Source: Eudromia elegans
Lineage: Eukaryota; Chordata; Aves; Tinamiformes; Tinamidae
Assembly (NCBI GenBank): GCA_003342815.1
Contig: PTEX01000015.1
Span: forward strand, 2,422,461-2,486,460
Direction of reading: 5' to 3'
DNA: 64,000 nucleotides
In this document: positions 50,101 through 62,719 of the stretch, piece by piece
Numbering within the stretch: position 1 is the stretch's first letter
Layout of the letters: each line of letters opens with the position of its first letter
Made by a program: the position numbers and the translations under genes
The notes under the pieces: generated by a model
Databases searched by the model: none
What the model was told of the DNA's origin: nothing
Seen by the model: the letters and a program-made list of their open reading frames with translations, nothing else

Positions 50101-53100
50101 AACAGAACAAAATGCAATTGGTTTCTTGAGACCTTTTCTAATCCATAACATGTGACAACATGTTTTTATTGCTTGTTTATTACTCTAAGTGCAAAAAAAC
50201 CTAAGAAAATGCCATGAATTATGGACAGTAAAGTCTCTTCAACGCTAGGTTTTGTTTCCCTTTATTTATTACCTCCTTCAGTTCATTTCCTTTTAAACAG
50301 CAGTTTAATACAAAGGCCTGTTGGTTTTTTGATTGGTTGGTTGGTTTGTTTGGGTAGTTTTTGGTGTTTTTGCAAATACAGCCAGTTGGAGGCTATCCTG
50401 AGAAAAAATTAAAAGGCTGAGCAGATTTTTTTTCCTTTTATGATGTAATTTTTGGATCATTCAGATGAAAAATAAAATTTGTTATTTCAGTCAGTAAAAA
50501 AAATTATAGGTAAAAAATGCAAGAAATACATTTCTTTTAATAGTAGCTAGCACAGATTCAGCAGAAAATGCAAATACAGCAAAGAGAGAAGAAAGGCAGA
50601 AAAAATGAAGTGAACAAGGCACTGTATATAATGTATAAGCAGAGATGTAGTAAAACGTGTAAAATATAGCCCTTGTTCACATTTAATGAGGCAAAAATAC
50701 CAGTTGCAGTATTTAATTCCTGCCCTACTGCATCTGCTTTTTCCAAAGAGCCCACAGGTCTCTCCAGATGCTCATGATGTTACCACCCACTTGCCTTCTA
50801 CAAGAGCATCTGATCTGTAGTCGTTCCTTGGAATACTTTCCTGAAAAGCAAAATACTGTTTGCCTTCATCCCTGCTGATCTTAGGGTCTCTTCCCCTTGC
50901 TCTCCAAAACACCAACCTGCTCTGCCACTTGGGAGAGTGGCTCCACCAAACAAGATGACGGAGGTGTCTTAGTTTTTCTGAAAGGTATTTTGATAGCGTG
51001 GTGCAAATGGCCAGACAGATATTAACTCCCAGCCTTTGAACTAAAGGGCTAGGAGAACTGAGAGTTGTTTCTGTGTCACTGCTGCAGCCATACTCCACCT
51101 CACAACTCCACACGTTTCCTGGTTTTGAAATGCTGTGACTCCTCTAATGTCTCTATCATCCTGTATGATGTCTCAGTGATCTTGTTCACTCTTTTTGCAG
51201 GATGAAGAGTTTCCTTATTCTCTAGTAATTGCAAGGTGAGGAACAGCTGTTTTATGCTGGCGTTTTGGCTCTTAAGTTTTGCTCAGATAGCATCTCCCAG
51301 TGGAAGTCAGAATATGTAACTTTTATGCCTGTTCTTGAAGCCCTTAAGCAGAAAGCCAACAAAAATGCTGCCTGTATAAAACTGAAGGATAGAGCAATAC
51401 ATTATAGCTTTAGGCAAAAAGAGCAGTTTCTAACGTATGTTGCAAAATGAAAATAAGAAACAAACAAAAAAAAGAAGTAGTTGGGGACAATCATGGGCGC
51501 TTCTGCTAGGAAGCTGAGTTCTAGATTTATACCTCTAAATTTACAAAGAGTTATGCAGAGTTTTAGCTATGTAATTCTTTGAAAAATGGTAGCCATGCTG
51601 ATAAACTGAAACATAGGGGGATTAGTGTACAGAAAACCTGAGCGTTGACTACGTAGCCTATTGCTTTAAGATCACTGTAAATATCAACTGAAAATATGTA
51701 CTAATTCATAAGTTATTACTGTGTTAGTTTCATAGGTATGGTAGCATGACTATTCTTAGTTCTGTTGAGTTTAATGAACTTTACGTTGTATTCCTCTGTG
51801 AATGCTCTGAATGCTGCAAGAAAAAAAAGCACAACGGTCTTTTTTCAAGTTCTCTTGGCGCGGTAGCAGTGTCTTCACTATTGTTCAATTCTACAAAAAT
51901 CGCAGCATTTCATCGTAAAATGCTATGTTAACAACATATCTTTCTTTAAAAGAACTGTCACTAGGAGATATGAGCATATGTGATAAGTCGTGTCTAATGT
52001 CATTCATCTGCCTTTACAAAATGCCCCAGACATTTTATGCTGCTTTTGCTTCATTCATTGTTTGTATTTGGGGATGGGGTAGGGAAATAGAGGGCATTTT
52101 GCAATGGTAATTGCATCAAACATGCTTTGTTTCATTATTATTGTATCTGTTAGAAACATTTTGATTTAATTTCTTTCCGTAGATAAGACTGTTTGACAAT
52201 AGCTTTTTCAGCTAACCATCTTATCCCATTAGAATAATAACTTTTCACATTTAATGGTATTTGTATCAATGTCTCCATATCAGCTGCATTTTAACTTCAT
52301 TAAAAAATGGAAATGTGATTATTATTTTTCATTATATTAGATTTTGCTGATCAACTAAATATTTCTGCACCAATCAACATATTACTATGCATGTTGTAGT
52401 CTGTACAATTGTTCAACATCAAAATACCTGTTTAATTTATGTCAAATGTCTGTAAAATAAATGCATTGTTCTCCATTTCAGTCTGATAGAATAAGCAGGA
52501 TAGTAAATAAATGTGTAAATGAATCATCTGTGTCTCATTTCAGTTCTCTGCATGAAACCACTTTACATTGAACATTGCATATATACCAAAACAATAATCC
52601 ATAGTGTCTTTAGACTTCATTATTTGACAATATTATACAAGGCTCTCAGGCAGACAGTGTGTAAAGAAATAACGTATATGGCTATGCAAATAAAGTCAGA
52701 GTCGTTTATTTTTCTAAAAATTAAATGCAGCGCTTCCATGCCTTTTGTCCTCTTTGTGTAATTACTACTTGCACTGTCATACATACAAGACCTCAAATCA
52801 CTTTACAAGGCTGTGTAAACACTTCTGCCTGTGGGATGGAAAGCAGAAGCTTGGAAAGATTTGACTTTTTTTTTTTTTTTTTTTGCTATTCAAGCTGAGG
52901 TCCTTCAGCCTAAAATTTGGGAGCAGCGAATACAACAAGCTCTTGTTTAGCTTACTAGTAAGCAACAAGCTATGCAGACATCAGGAATTCTTGCGTAAGG
53001 TGCACCAATTATTTTCTAGCCCCAAAACTCCAAGAGAAAGCAGATTTTCTTTCCTTTGAGATAAGTAATGGAAATTACTAATCTTTTTTCCATGCAAAGG

Positions 53101-55786
53101 TAGCAAAAATAAAGCATCTGCATGGTTCAGAAAATAAGGAATATGATTTTTCATCTTCAAAAGAGAAGGCTATTTTTTTAATTTCTACATCTGAACTATA
53201 ATACAGTAAAATAAAAATGCAGGCCCAAACTCTGCCCTTTGGTGAACATGCTGATTACCGTTTTTGTGAGGCAGCTTAAGAGGCACAGTCCGGGTTCACA
53301 ACCTCATTCATTGTGCTGTGCATACATCAAGGTGCAGTTTGTTGCACTTCAGAAGGTTTTCCTTTTCGGCTTTTCATCTATGGGTTTCCTCTCAATACGT
53401 GAAGCACTGCTCATAAATGTAAATTTGTTTCACCCTCTGTTCTTCTTTAAATATATTCCAAACTCTCTTTCCTTAAAAGCAAAACCCACATCCTTTGTAT
53501 TTCTTCTCCCAGTCGCTCTTTTTTGACGTTCATCTGAATCATTGCATTTGAAATAGAATAATTTGTGTTTTAAGTAATATTCACTATATAAGCTCTCTGC
53601 AGCTCCCACAACCATTCACATTGCCTGAAGGCACCTACAAAAATATAACTCTTTATGCCTATTCTGGCTGCACTCAGACTGTTCTGGAGCAAGGCCTGAG
53701 TCTTGTGTAAGCTACTTGACCCTCCAAACAAAAGTCTAAGCCATAGAGGAGAAAAGCAGGGAGAGTATTTTCCCATAATTGCTGAGTTTAGACAAGCAAG
53801 GAAGCAGGATATACCAACACAGTAGTTCAGAGACGGGTAAAAAGATCAAGCAGTGAGATTAAGAAAGCTTTGAATTCTGGTCATTTCATTTTTTTCTGTC
53901 TCATCTTTTCTCTCACTTTTTTTCTAGTGGAATTGATTTTAAAAGAATGTCTAGCACTCTAAAAAGTGTTATTATATGCATATTAACATGGTTAGTTATT
54001 CATTGTGTCTCATCCCAACTCCATAGTAGCTGAAGAAAGCAATGAACTTGATGCTTGCAAGAAAAGACATGGCAAGTATCAAAGTCCCCTATTTTGATTG
54101 TAGAATTTCTCCTATGGCTGGAAACAAATACTGCTAGAAAACAGGCAAACTATTTTATGCTAAGCTACAAATATGCTATTTGGCAAGACTAGGTCTTAAA
54201 AGAAGTATTCTTGGCAGCTCCAGAACAGAGCAGGTCATAGAGATCACAGTGGAAAAGGACTGAGGTTCTAGCAAGTTAGGGTAAAAGTGCCCATCTCTAA
54301 TTTATTCAGTAGGAAAACTTGAGGTTATTCTTATTTACAAGGAAAAAAGAAAAGCTACATAGGATATCATTACATTAAACCTTCATGTACTCTATAATTT
54401 TATTATGAAGTTCTCACCATGTACTGCTGAGTCTTTGTAAATTTTGACTGAGGGAAGGAAAAAAAAAGTTGGGCAAAAACTGTTCTGAGCTTTTTATCAT
54501 TTTTAGGGCGAGTGTTTATTCTTTTATCTGCTTATTTTAAAAAACAAAGTGAATCCAACCCAGTTCTCCCAAAGCCATTAGCTCTTGATTCTCAGCATCA
54601 TGCAAGAGGTCCTGATCAACCTGAAAACAGATCATAAGTAGCTAACGTCTATGAAAGCTACAGCTGTCATACCCGCACTAGGATATTTCATATTTTGCCA
54701 TGATGTTTTAATAAAATCTTGCTGTTGAACAAGATACTATGAGCCAATGAAATCTGAAAGCCTTTAGGAGAAGTTTTGAGTTGAAGTTGAATTCTACACT
54801 TAAGAAATCCATTCTTGCCAACTTTTTGGGGAAAAAAAAGACAGTACTATACAAAGTTATTCCCTTGGGTATAAGAAAGTAAGTGAATTATTGACTTCTT
54901 GTAGTTAATGCATTGGAGCGCTTTCACTGTTCAGAGCCTTTCAGAGAAAAACTCTGATTTTTCTATGATATTTAAAACTAAATGGAAAGTTACCCTCCCT
55001 TCTTGAGGAGGGCAAAATAAGATTTCTAGCAGTTGCAAGAAATATAGAACTTAATACATATATGTATGTATCAATCCATAGAGTTAAACAATAACAGAAA
55101 ACAGTAGTTACAGATTTATTTTTCATAATATCTCTGAACTCTCATTATAACCAAGGAAAATGGAAAAAAAAAATCATTTTAAAATAGGCACCGCTGCTTA
55201 AATTGTGTAGCTACCTCCAGCATCCGTAAGAAATGTTTCACTTGCCTATTTCCCCACAGGTAGCACTGAGTGTGAATTCTGAATAATCAGCACGTCTTGT
55301 TCTCCTTAGAAGTTTTAATCATGGCTTCAATAAAATTAAATCACAGGGACTCTTAGCAATGTACCTAGAGCACTACATGAATAAAACTGCAGTTCGAGGA
55401 GTGTAGTAATGTTGCAAATTAATTTGACATTCATTGTACTATGTCTGATCAGGACAACCTACTTTTATCACTGTGCATATGTTCAGAAGCATTACCTGCC
55501 ACCACAACTAAATTTTCACAGTAGCTATTTAAAACAGAGTGTTAAAAACAATCTAAGTTCTAGCGACCTGTAACTTTCCATTTTTAAAAAGCAGTAAATG
55601 ATTCTACTTTGTTTGGAAGTATATATTGATAACAGCAGCACATTCAGCTTTATCCAGTCAGTTGAACCTCAACTTCTACGTTATTCTGGTATGATCTATT
55701 ATTAATTCATCTTCTCCATCCCTTTTATAAATACAATAGTACATGTCTCTCATATATTTATGTCTCTCTATAATATTTCAGAATAT
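47131..55786. other. intergenic region between KCNB2 and TERF1, no gene seen
   Basis: This is AT-rich DNA with only short chance frames. It includes a GGTT-rich tract near 50327-50350, a poly-T run near 52867-52884, and several AATAAA hexamers that could end a long KCNB2 transcript. The block around 52190-52460 is AT-rich and repeat-free and could be a conserved UTR or non-coding element, but I cannot test that. No RNA gene or transposon is recognised. Confidence 0.5.
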
Positions 55787-56985
55787 AGACTCATAGAATC
55801 ATTATGGTTGGAAAAGACCGTCAAGCTCACTGAGTCCAACCATGCTAAACCAACTAGTGCTTTATCTGCACATTTCTTGAACGCTGCCAGGGACAGTGAC
55901 TCCACTTCCCTGGGCAGCCTGTTCCAAAGCTTCACTACTCTTTTCATGTGAAATCTTTCCTAATATCTAACCTGAGCCTCCCCTAGCATGACTTGAGGTC
56001 CCCTGCTCTTGTCCTATCTGTTGTTATTCTGGAAAAGACACATCTCACTAGAGCCTCCTTTCACGTAGTTGTAGAAAGCAATGAGGTCTCCCCTAAGCCT
56101 CCTCTTCTTTACACTAAATAACCCCATCTCCCTCAGCTGCTTCTCAAAAGGTCTGGGCTCCAGCCCCTTCACCATCTCTGTTGCCCACTCCAGCACCTAC
56201 ATGTCCTTCTTGGTGGTGGTGGTGGGTTCTTATAAGTGAGGGGGCCAAAATTGAACACAGTACTCAAGGTGCAGCCTGACCAGTGCCAAGTAGAGGGGGA
56301 TGATCCCTTCCCTCGTCCTGCTGGCTACACTGTTCCTGGTACACAGCAGGAGGCCGTGGGCCGCCTTGGCCACCTGCACACACTGTTGGCTCATGTGCAC
56401 TGCTGTTGATCAACACGCCCAGATCCTTTTCTGCTGTGCGGCTCTCCAGTAACTCTGCCCCAATACTGTAGTGTTGCATGGGGTTGTTGCGACCAAAATG
56501 CAGGACCTAGCACTTGGCCTTGTTGAACCTCATAAAGTTGGTCTCAACCTTTAAGATTTCCTTCCTGAGAAAAACCCAGACTTCCTGGATCTCTTTGCTC
56601 TTCAGCGCTGTCTTCCAAGGGACTCTCCCCACCAATGTCCTAAACAATCCAAAGTCCAAAATGGTCAGAAGTCCAACGTTTTGCTGATGTCCCTCCTGAC
56701 TTCACTAAGAACTGAAAACTATCATTTCAGGGTCACTACATCTAAGACAGCCTCCGACCACCATATCTCCCACCAGACCTTCTCTGTTAGGAAAGGGCAA
56801 GTCCAACGGGGCTCCTCCTCTTGTAGGCTCACTTAGCAGCTGTGATAGAGAATTATCTTCCACGCGCTCCATAAACCTCCTAGACTCTTTCCTCTCTGCT
56901 TTATTATATTTCCAACAAATATTATATTTCCAACAAATTATGTTTAATCTTCTGATATCTCCCAAATATCTTAGAAGTGCCAAGA
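55787..56985 (-). mobile_element. CR1 LINE with internal deletion of the RT region
   Basis: The left end is CATAGAATC, the CR1 3' tail in reverse. From about 55800 to 56540 the minus strand encodes degraded pieces of the ORF2 C-terminal region (for example [20 protein letters not shown] and [19 protein letters not shown] in 56014-56196). From about 56570 to 56985 the minus strand encodes the end of the ORF2 endonuclease domain (SEPTRGGAPLDLPFPNREGL in 56705-56983, continuing past a stop into DFGLFRTLVGRVPWKTAL). Most of the reverse transcriptase domain that normally separates these parts is missing, with the junction at about 56540-56570. Stops and frameshifts show it is dead. An 18-bp tandem duplication lies at 56903-56938 in the endonuclease part. 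Confidence 0.88.
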
Positions 56986-59100
56986 GTACTCACGAGATAT
57001 CAAACTTCAGTGTTTTCATGCAATCCATGACATGCAGGTATGTACAAAGAAAGCAGCAGAGATCTAAGATACTGAGCCAAATAACCTAAAGCTAGGAAAG
57101 GAAAATGGGAACATGTTTTTTAGATAACACTCCATTCTTCAAAAAGCTGCAAGGAACTCCTAATTTTTACTTTCTTTTCATCTTTTTCCTATTTCATTAG
57201 TCAGAAAATTCTATTCTTCCCATTGATCATATTCTTCTAAGGAATCTGTCGCCTTAGAACCAAGAGACTCCATCCACAAGCTTCTGCAGTGAATTCCAGG
57301 TCTTCCAAACTGCTTTGCATGTAGAAATTTTGGCTTTGTAGCTCACCCCAGGAATTCCCCAGCACTCACCTTGCATGTGATGATACAAAACGCAGCCATT
57401 ACTTCAGCCTTGACACTTCTGCCTACAAAGTCCAAACCACTTAAAACCACAAGAGATGCATTTCCAGAGGACGAGGGAAAGACAGAAACTGCTGCAGAGC
57501 TGTAACTCTTTCCTATTGCAGATCAATGTCACTTGTCAGGGTTCCATCACATTTTTCTCCTTTCAGGAATTTATTGCATCTAGTTACTTTTGTATGACTG
57601 GCTATATAATACCACCAATACACCTATGAAACTTCTAAAAGGTATATTCCTCACTTAATGCTGCGAAGATCATTCATAAAATCCTTCACTGAATGAAAAG
57701 CTTCTGTCTGTAATTTGTAGACAGAGATGGTTTCCCAAGATCTCCTATCTCTGACAGTACTCCATCAAACTTTGGCCTCATCCTTTATTTCTGTTGATCA
57801 ACCTCAGTAATATGCTTTTAACTGAATTTTGAGGCTTTCTTACTTAGATTTTCCCCCCATTTTGTATTGAATAACTGTTACCATTAAACTGATTTAATGA
57901 GGTGCATTATAATAAAACAGCATTTTGGCTGATTAAACATGTATTGAGAGCATAAAATAATCTCTTTCATGTTAGCTCAAAATAATTGCAAATAATACAT
58001 TATGACCACCATTATAACTATATTTATATTTTATAGTCATATAGATTTTAATGGATCTCAATCTATAGTGCACTCACTCAACCAGTCTCAGGGCTCAGCA
58101 CTGCCAGTAAGGCAAAAAAGAACCTATGATACAGCACTCAGGAAAAAAATCACACTTTTTGAAGCAAGAGTAATGCAACAAGCATTGCCACCCCACAAGC
58201 CTAAAAAAATCAGCAACTTTAAATGTGTGCCTCAAAGGCAATGAAGACACATAAGGAGAAAAACTCCTTATCATATGATCAAGTGTTCTGTGTGGGCTCT
58301 GGAGTCTTCAGTGCATGTTTTCACCTTGCTAGCTTCTTCCATAAGTATTTTTTACAGAACTCTTTATTCTGGTTGGAGCAAACTAAAAATGTGTAAGGTT
58401 TCTTTCCACAGCGATCTGAAAAAAAAAAAAGGTCTTCAACACAAGGAAACCATCACATTTTTGTACTTTTTTTTCATCAGAACAAACAAGATTGAGCATC
58501 CTTACAAAACAAATTCCTGGACTGAAAGAGCATCTAAAATGATGCATCTAACAGTGCAATATAGTGATTATTCTCATGACTGATCACAGTGATTCACCTA
58601 AACAATAGGTTGGGATGACACTTGATATCCAACTATCTTCAGAGGAAGCAAGAAAAAGTCATACTCCAAAACTGCAGCAGAGTTAATGAACTCAGCAGCA
58701 ACATAAATGCTATTGCACCTCTCTCTGCACTGTTATTTTTCTAGTTAAAAACTAGAAAATGAAAATAAGATAACAATTAAAATAAAAAATAAGATAAAAA
58801 TCATAGTTAAGGCTATTACTTTTCTTATGAAGCTCCTCCATGACAACCTCCTTGACACCATTAAACACAGCTTGCTTTCCACAGCTCTAATTCACTAGCA
58901 ACTGCATGTGGTGCATCCACAGGTGTGGAAAAGGCACCACACTATATGCCAGGCCATCTGCCTTTGAGATCAGAGAATGGGGGCAGTTCATCCTTATTTT
59001 ACTAATATTGATGCAGCCCCCAGTATCTTAGCACCGTAGGGAGGAAGAAGGAATTGGGGGAAATACAATGTAGCTTCTGGATGGGAAGCGAGTTGCAGGT
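56986..59100. other. intergenic region upstream of TERF1, no gene seen
   Basis: This is AT-rich sequence with short chance frames and an A-rich low-complexity tract near 58755-58805. No repeat family or RNA gene is recognised. GC begins to climb after about 59030 toward the TERF1 CpG island. Confidence 0.55.
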
Positions 59101-59109
59101 GAAGCGTCT

Positions 59110-59568
59110 TTGCAGTCAAAGTCCTTTCTGTTCCTGACGCACGCAAAGACATGCTTCTTAGGTGAAGTCCTTTGTTTCAAAGCAGTATGCTGGGTTTTTT
59201 TGCAATGTACATTTAGCTACATTGAACTCCCGAGACTAAAGCACCGTAGCTCCAAGGCGGGAGGTTCCTCCAGCGTTCCTTCCACACCCCCAAACCCCAC
59301 CGTTTAAGGAGCTCGCCGTACGGGAAACGGTGCCGTACGGCCCGCCTAAAGGCCTCACTACGCATGCGCACACACCCTCGCCTCACAGAATAACCACCCC
59401 AACGGTCGGACCAACCCACACCGCCTTTGGTGGGAGGGGGGTTCGGTGACGTCACCGCCCCTGCTCCAGCTCAAAACCAGCGCGGCGCCGCCTCAGCCAA
59501 TCGGCGCCTCCCCTAGAGTGTGGGCGTGGTGCAGTCTCGCCCGGCAGCCGTTGGCGCGCGGCTCGAAC
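59110..59568 (+). promoter_or_regulatory. TERF1: TERF1 CpG-island promoter
   Basis: This is a CpG-rich region immediately upstream of the TERF1 start codon, with no TATA box at a suitable distance. Visible motifs, in order, are an NRF1-like palindrome CGCATGCGCA at 59361-59370, a perfect CRE TGACGTCA at 59447-59454, a CCAAT box at 59497-59501, and a GT/EGR-type box GTGGGCGTGG at 59520-59529. This set is typical of housekeeping, dispersed-start promoters. The transcription start is not visible but is likely between the CCAAT box and the ATG. The island continues through exon 1 to about 59780. Confidence 0.8.
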
Positions 59569-59740
59569 ATGGCTGAGAGCGGCGGCGCCGGCGCTCAGGT
59601 CCCGCTGCCCGCCGCGCGGCTCGCGCGGGCCGAGGCTTTGGTCGGCGACTGGGTGCTCGAGTTCGCCTGTTACGGCCTGTGCCGCCACTTCCGCGAGGGC
59701 CGCGCTGCCGAGTTCCGCCGCTGCAGGGACGTGGCGCAGG
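59569..59740 (+). CDS. TERF1: TERF1 (TRF1) exon 1, start of TRFH domain
   Basis: TRF1 is the shelterin subunit that binds double-stranded telomeric TTAGGG repeats as a homodimer and recruits TIN2. This exon encodes 57 codons plus one base: MAESGGAGAQVPLPAARLAR, then the start of the TRFH dimerisation domain (EALVGDWVLEFACYGLCRHF, FREGRAAEFRRCRDVAQ). The ATG has a strong context (A at -3, G at +4) and is the first ATG in frame; upstream the frame stays open but has only a GTG at 59446. The donor is CAGG/GTGAGC at 59741. Only about 20 residues precede the TRFH domain, so the acidic N-terminal domain and tankyrase-binding RGCADG motif of human TRF1 are absent. The C-terminal Myb domain lies beyond the window. 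Confidence 0.95.
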
Positions 59741-62719
59741 GTGAGCGGCGCGTCTCCTCCCGTGGCCTCGCGCGAGCGCCTTTGAGGGCATCTTTGAGAT
59801 TCTGGCCTGTAACTGAGAGGCCGGCAGCTCGCATCGCACGGATAGTGCGCCTGAGGTAGCCTTCGTGTTGTTAGCGCAGCTCCTGTGGTTGGGGAGCAAG
59901 TCACAGCTGTAGAATTTGTGAGCCATGGCTTTCAAATGTAAACATAGAAGGGGCACCTTTCAGGGTCATCTTCTCTTTAGCATCTCTGCCTATTTCCACG
60001 TTTAACTTTCTGCCTGTGTAAGCAGACTTAGTATACCTGGTTAGCCTGATAATAATCACAGTCACTATAATTGTGGATGTCTTCAGAGTTTCTGAGATTT
60101 TCAGGATGATCGCCTATGATGATACAGGGCAGTTTGGAGGCTTTCTCACAGTCGGTGACACATTGTGGAGTCTGGATGTTTTTAGTTGGCTGGTGGGGTT
60201 GTTTGTTTGTTTCATTTTTCTGTTACAAATCACTTTCCTAAAGATAATCAGGTTAGGCGGATACTCTGGCGAGAAATGTTTTCTTGGCCAAAGTAAATAT
60301 GGCAGTACAGAATTCTTTAGAATTCTGGTCATAAGTGAATATGGTGTCATGCAGAATATAACTAGTGAGGAGACTGACGTGAGGTGCTGAGGGAGTAAGC
60401 AGTGTAAAGATAAAATGATGAGGTGTGTTGAATGGGGGCTATTAGGTTATTAATGGTGCTCATCAGTGGTCTTGGGTTCAGGGGGAGTACAGTGAAGAAA
60501 TATCATGATAATATTGGAAAGAGGAGGCATTATCAACGCAGAAGCAGACTGGAATATCTGACAAGAATGCGAAGACATGTGGAGTTGCAAGTTAATAGCA
60601 AAGTTCCTCTAGAACTTCAGAGCTCAGCAGAGCGGAGTTGGGCATATTGATGCTATATGATGACTAAGGCATCAGCATAACAGTCCATGGAAAAAGCAAA
60701 GTGCAGAAATGAGATTGTATTGCAAAACATTTTCAGTAGAAATAAAAAAGGATACTGCTTTTGTACAAGGCTGAGTGAGACGCTGCTGCATGCAGCTCTG
60801 CCTGCCCATGAACAGGAAGACTGTCTCGAACAAAGCAAGAGCAGAAATGGAATAGTAGGAAGAACAAAGAAACAGAGTGCCCTTTGAATAGATGAATGGT
60901 TTTGATGTAAACTTCCTTGAACTACCAAGGAGAAATAGTGGGGCTAGCCCTGAGATCCTCATGTAGCTTTTATAACAGTATGATGGCAAAGTTACATGCC
61001 TTGCCCATCTATTATCTGAACTACTTTGAGATATTTGCATTTCTACTAGTTTAATGAAAACTAAGAAACACATGGACAGGGAAGCAACTGAAGACTGACT
61101 CTAAGGATACAGTTAATAAAAGAACCAATAGATATAAAATGCCTTTTAGAAAAAAAGTGAGATTTCTAGAAGAGCTTACTATCCAATGTTAGTCTGCATT
61201 ACTTGTGAGCAATTGGTGCTTAGGACGTGACCTTTATACTGTAGGTGTTTTGGGCTCTTTTTATTCTTTGGAATAGCTCTGTTCTGGTCCCATGAACTGA
61301 ATGCCTATTTGCAGCTGGAGTGTGGTCTTCCAGTTTAATTTCATGTAGCAGTAAATTTACTGTACTCAAGACTACATCATCATGCAACCCAAAACAATTT
61401 ACTTTAAAAATGCATTCCTAATCTGGATTGAAGCACCAATATATGTGTGCCTTAAGGGAAGGAGGAGGAGCAAAGAAACCTGAAAGACCAAACCACCTGC
61501 CAACATGATAGGTTTTGTCCTGCTGAGTCTTTCAACTGCAGTTTTCAGCCTACCTCAAAAATTTCTTAGCTCTGGCTCCATCTTCAGGATATGATGATAG
61601 CTCTTTTTTTCTATCCATTAAATTCGTTAGTCAACTATATTCTAAAGCTGGACTGTTTGATCAGAATGCTATAGGAATCTGTGATCATAGAGGCACTTTA
61701 CTATTATGCTGAACAATATCCTTTTAATTCCTATTTTAGCTGTTAAAATTTGCCTATTAACAGGTAAATTCTACTCACTGTATTCACTGAAGTAGAATTG
61801 CAGTACTTTGAAGTAGAAGTGACAATAGCCAGCTTGGTATTAGATTTCCTGATCAGTCAAGGGCTTTTTAATTAGTAAGTGCACTAATCCATTGCTCCTA
61901 GGAGACTCGCCTACGCTGCTAAGCGAGTAGGCTGAGCACTCCCAAGTAAAACCAAGTTCTGCTTGTGTTAGTGCAAACTTCAAGGTCCCGTATGCCAGGC
62001 TTGTGTGTGTGTTGTTTTTGTTAGACTGGGAATGAAACACACACAAGAATTAGTGTTGGATCTGCTTGACATGTTCTTCACTTCTCACGTCTGAGTGTTT
62101 CACTGTAATGCTGTGAAGATAAATCACTCTCAATAGGCAACATGTTAGAATATGAAGTGATGAGTAATCAGTATGATGATCTCATGATAGCTCCTGTTCT
62201 AAAACATATCATTTTTATGACCTTGCTGGCTTGTAAGGGGGACTGCCCCTGTAGGCTTATGCTTCAGCATAGCTTTTGCTAACTTGAGTCTGTCAGTAGC
62301 CCCAGCAACTTCAAAGTAAAGTGTTTGAAGCATGTGCATTCCTTATGCTACCTGTTTTACAGACATTCCTTGGAAATGTTCTCTGAATCAGATGCTTCTA
62401 TCTTTCATTGTAAGCTACTGAGCAAAATAAGACTTTGTTTATGTATGATACTGTGATAATCTCCTAATTGAATGACTAAGTCTATGATGCGTCATCTTGC
62501 TTTAGGTTGCTCTTCTCAACCAGAATAAGTTTCTGGTCAAATTCTTTAAATGTGATTTAAATTCTTGTGACGTACAATATTAAGTAATAATCTCCCTAAC
62601 TTCAATTCCTTAGGAAACCGGTGCGGCTTTTTTGTCTTACATCACAGAATTTGGTGTATCTCTAGCCACACTGTGGCACTGCTGGAACAAGAGTGACTAA
62701 CTTGTCTCTTCTTTTCCAG
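59741..62719 (+). other. TERF1: TERF1 intron 1
   Basis: The intron begins GTGAGC and ends CTTTTCCAG at 62711-62719. The first 40 bases are still CpG-rich; the rest is AT-rich. No repeat family or nested gene is recognised. Open frames at 60073-60390 and 60653-61073 are on conflicting strands and lack recognisable domains. Confidence 0.85.

Noticed and set aside
59446-59568. Upstream extension of TERF1 from a GTG at 59446
   Set aside because: Vertebrate initiation at GTG is rare. The region is the CpG-island promoter with CRE and CCAAT motifs, and the ATG at 59569 has a strong context.
59452-59956. Long minus-strand frames opposite TERF1 exon 1
   Set aside because: They are shadows of GC-rich coding and promoter sequence with no recognisable protein.
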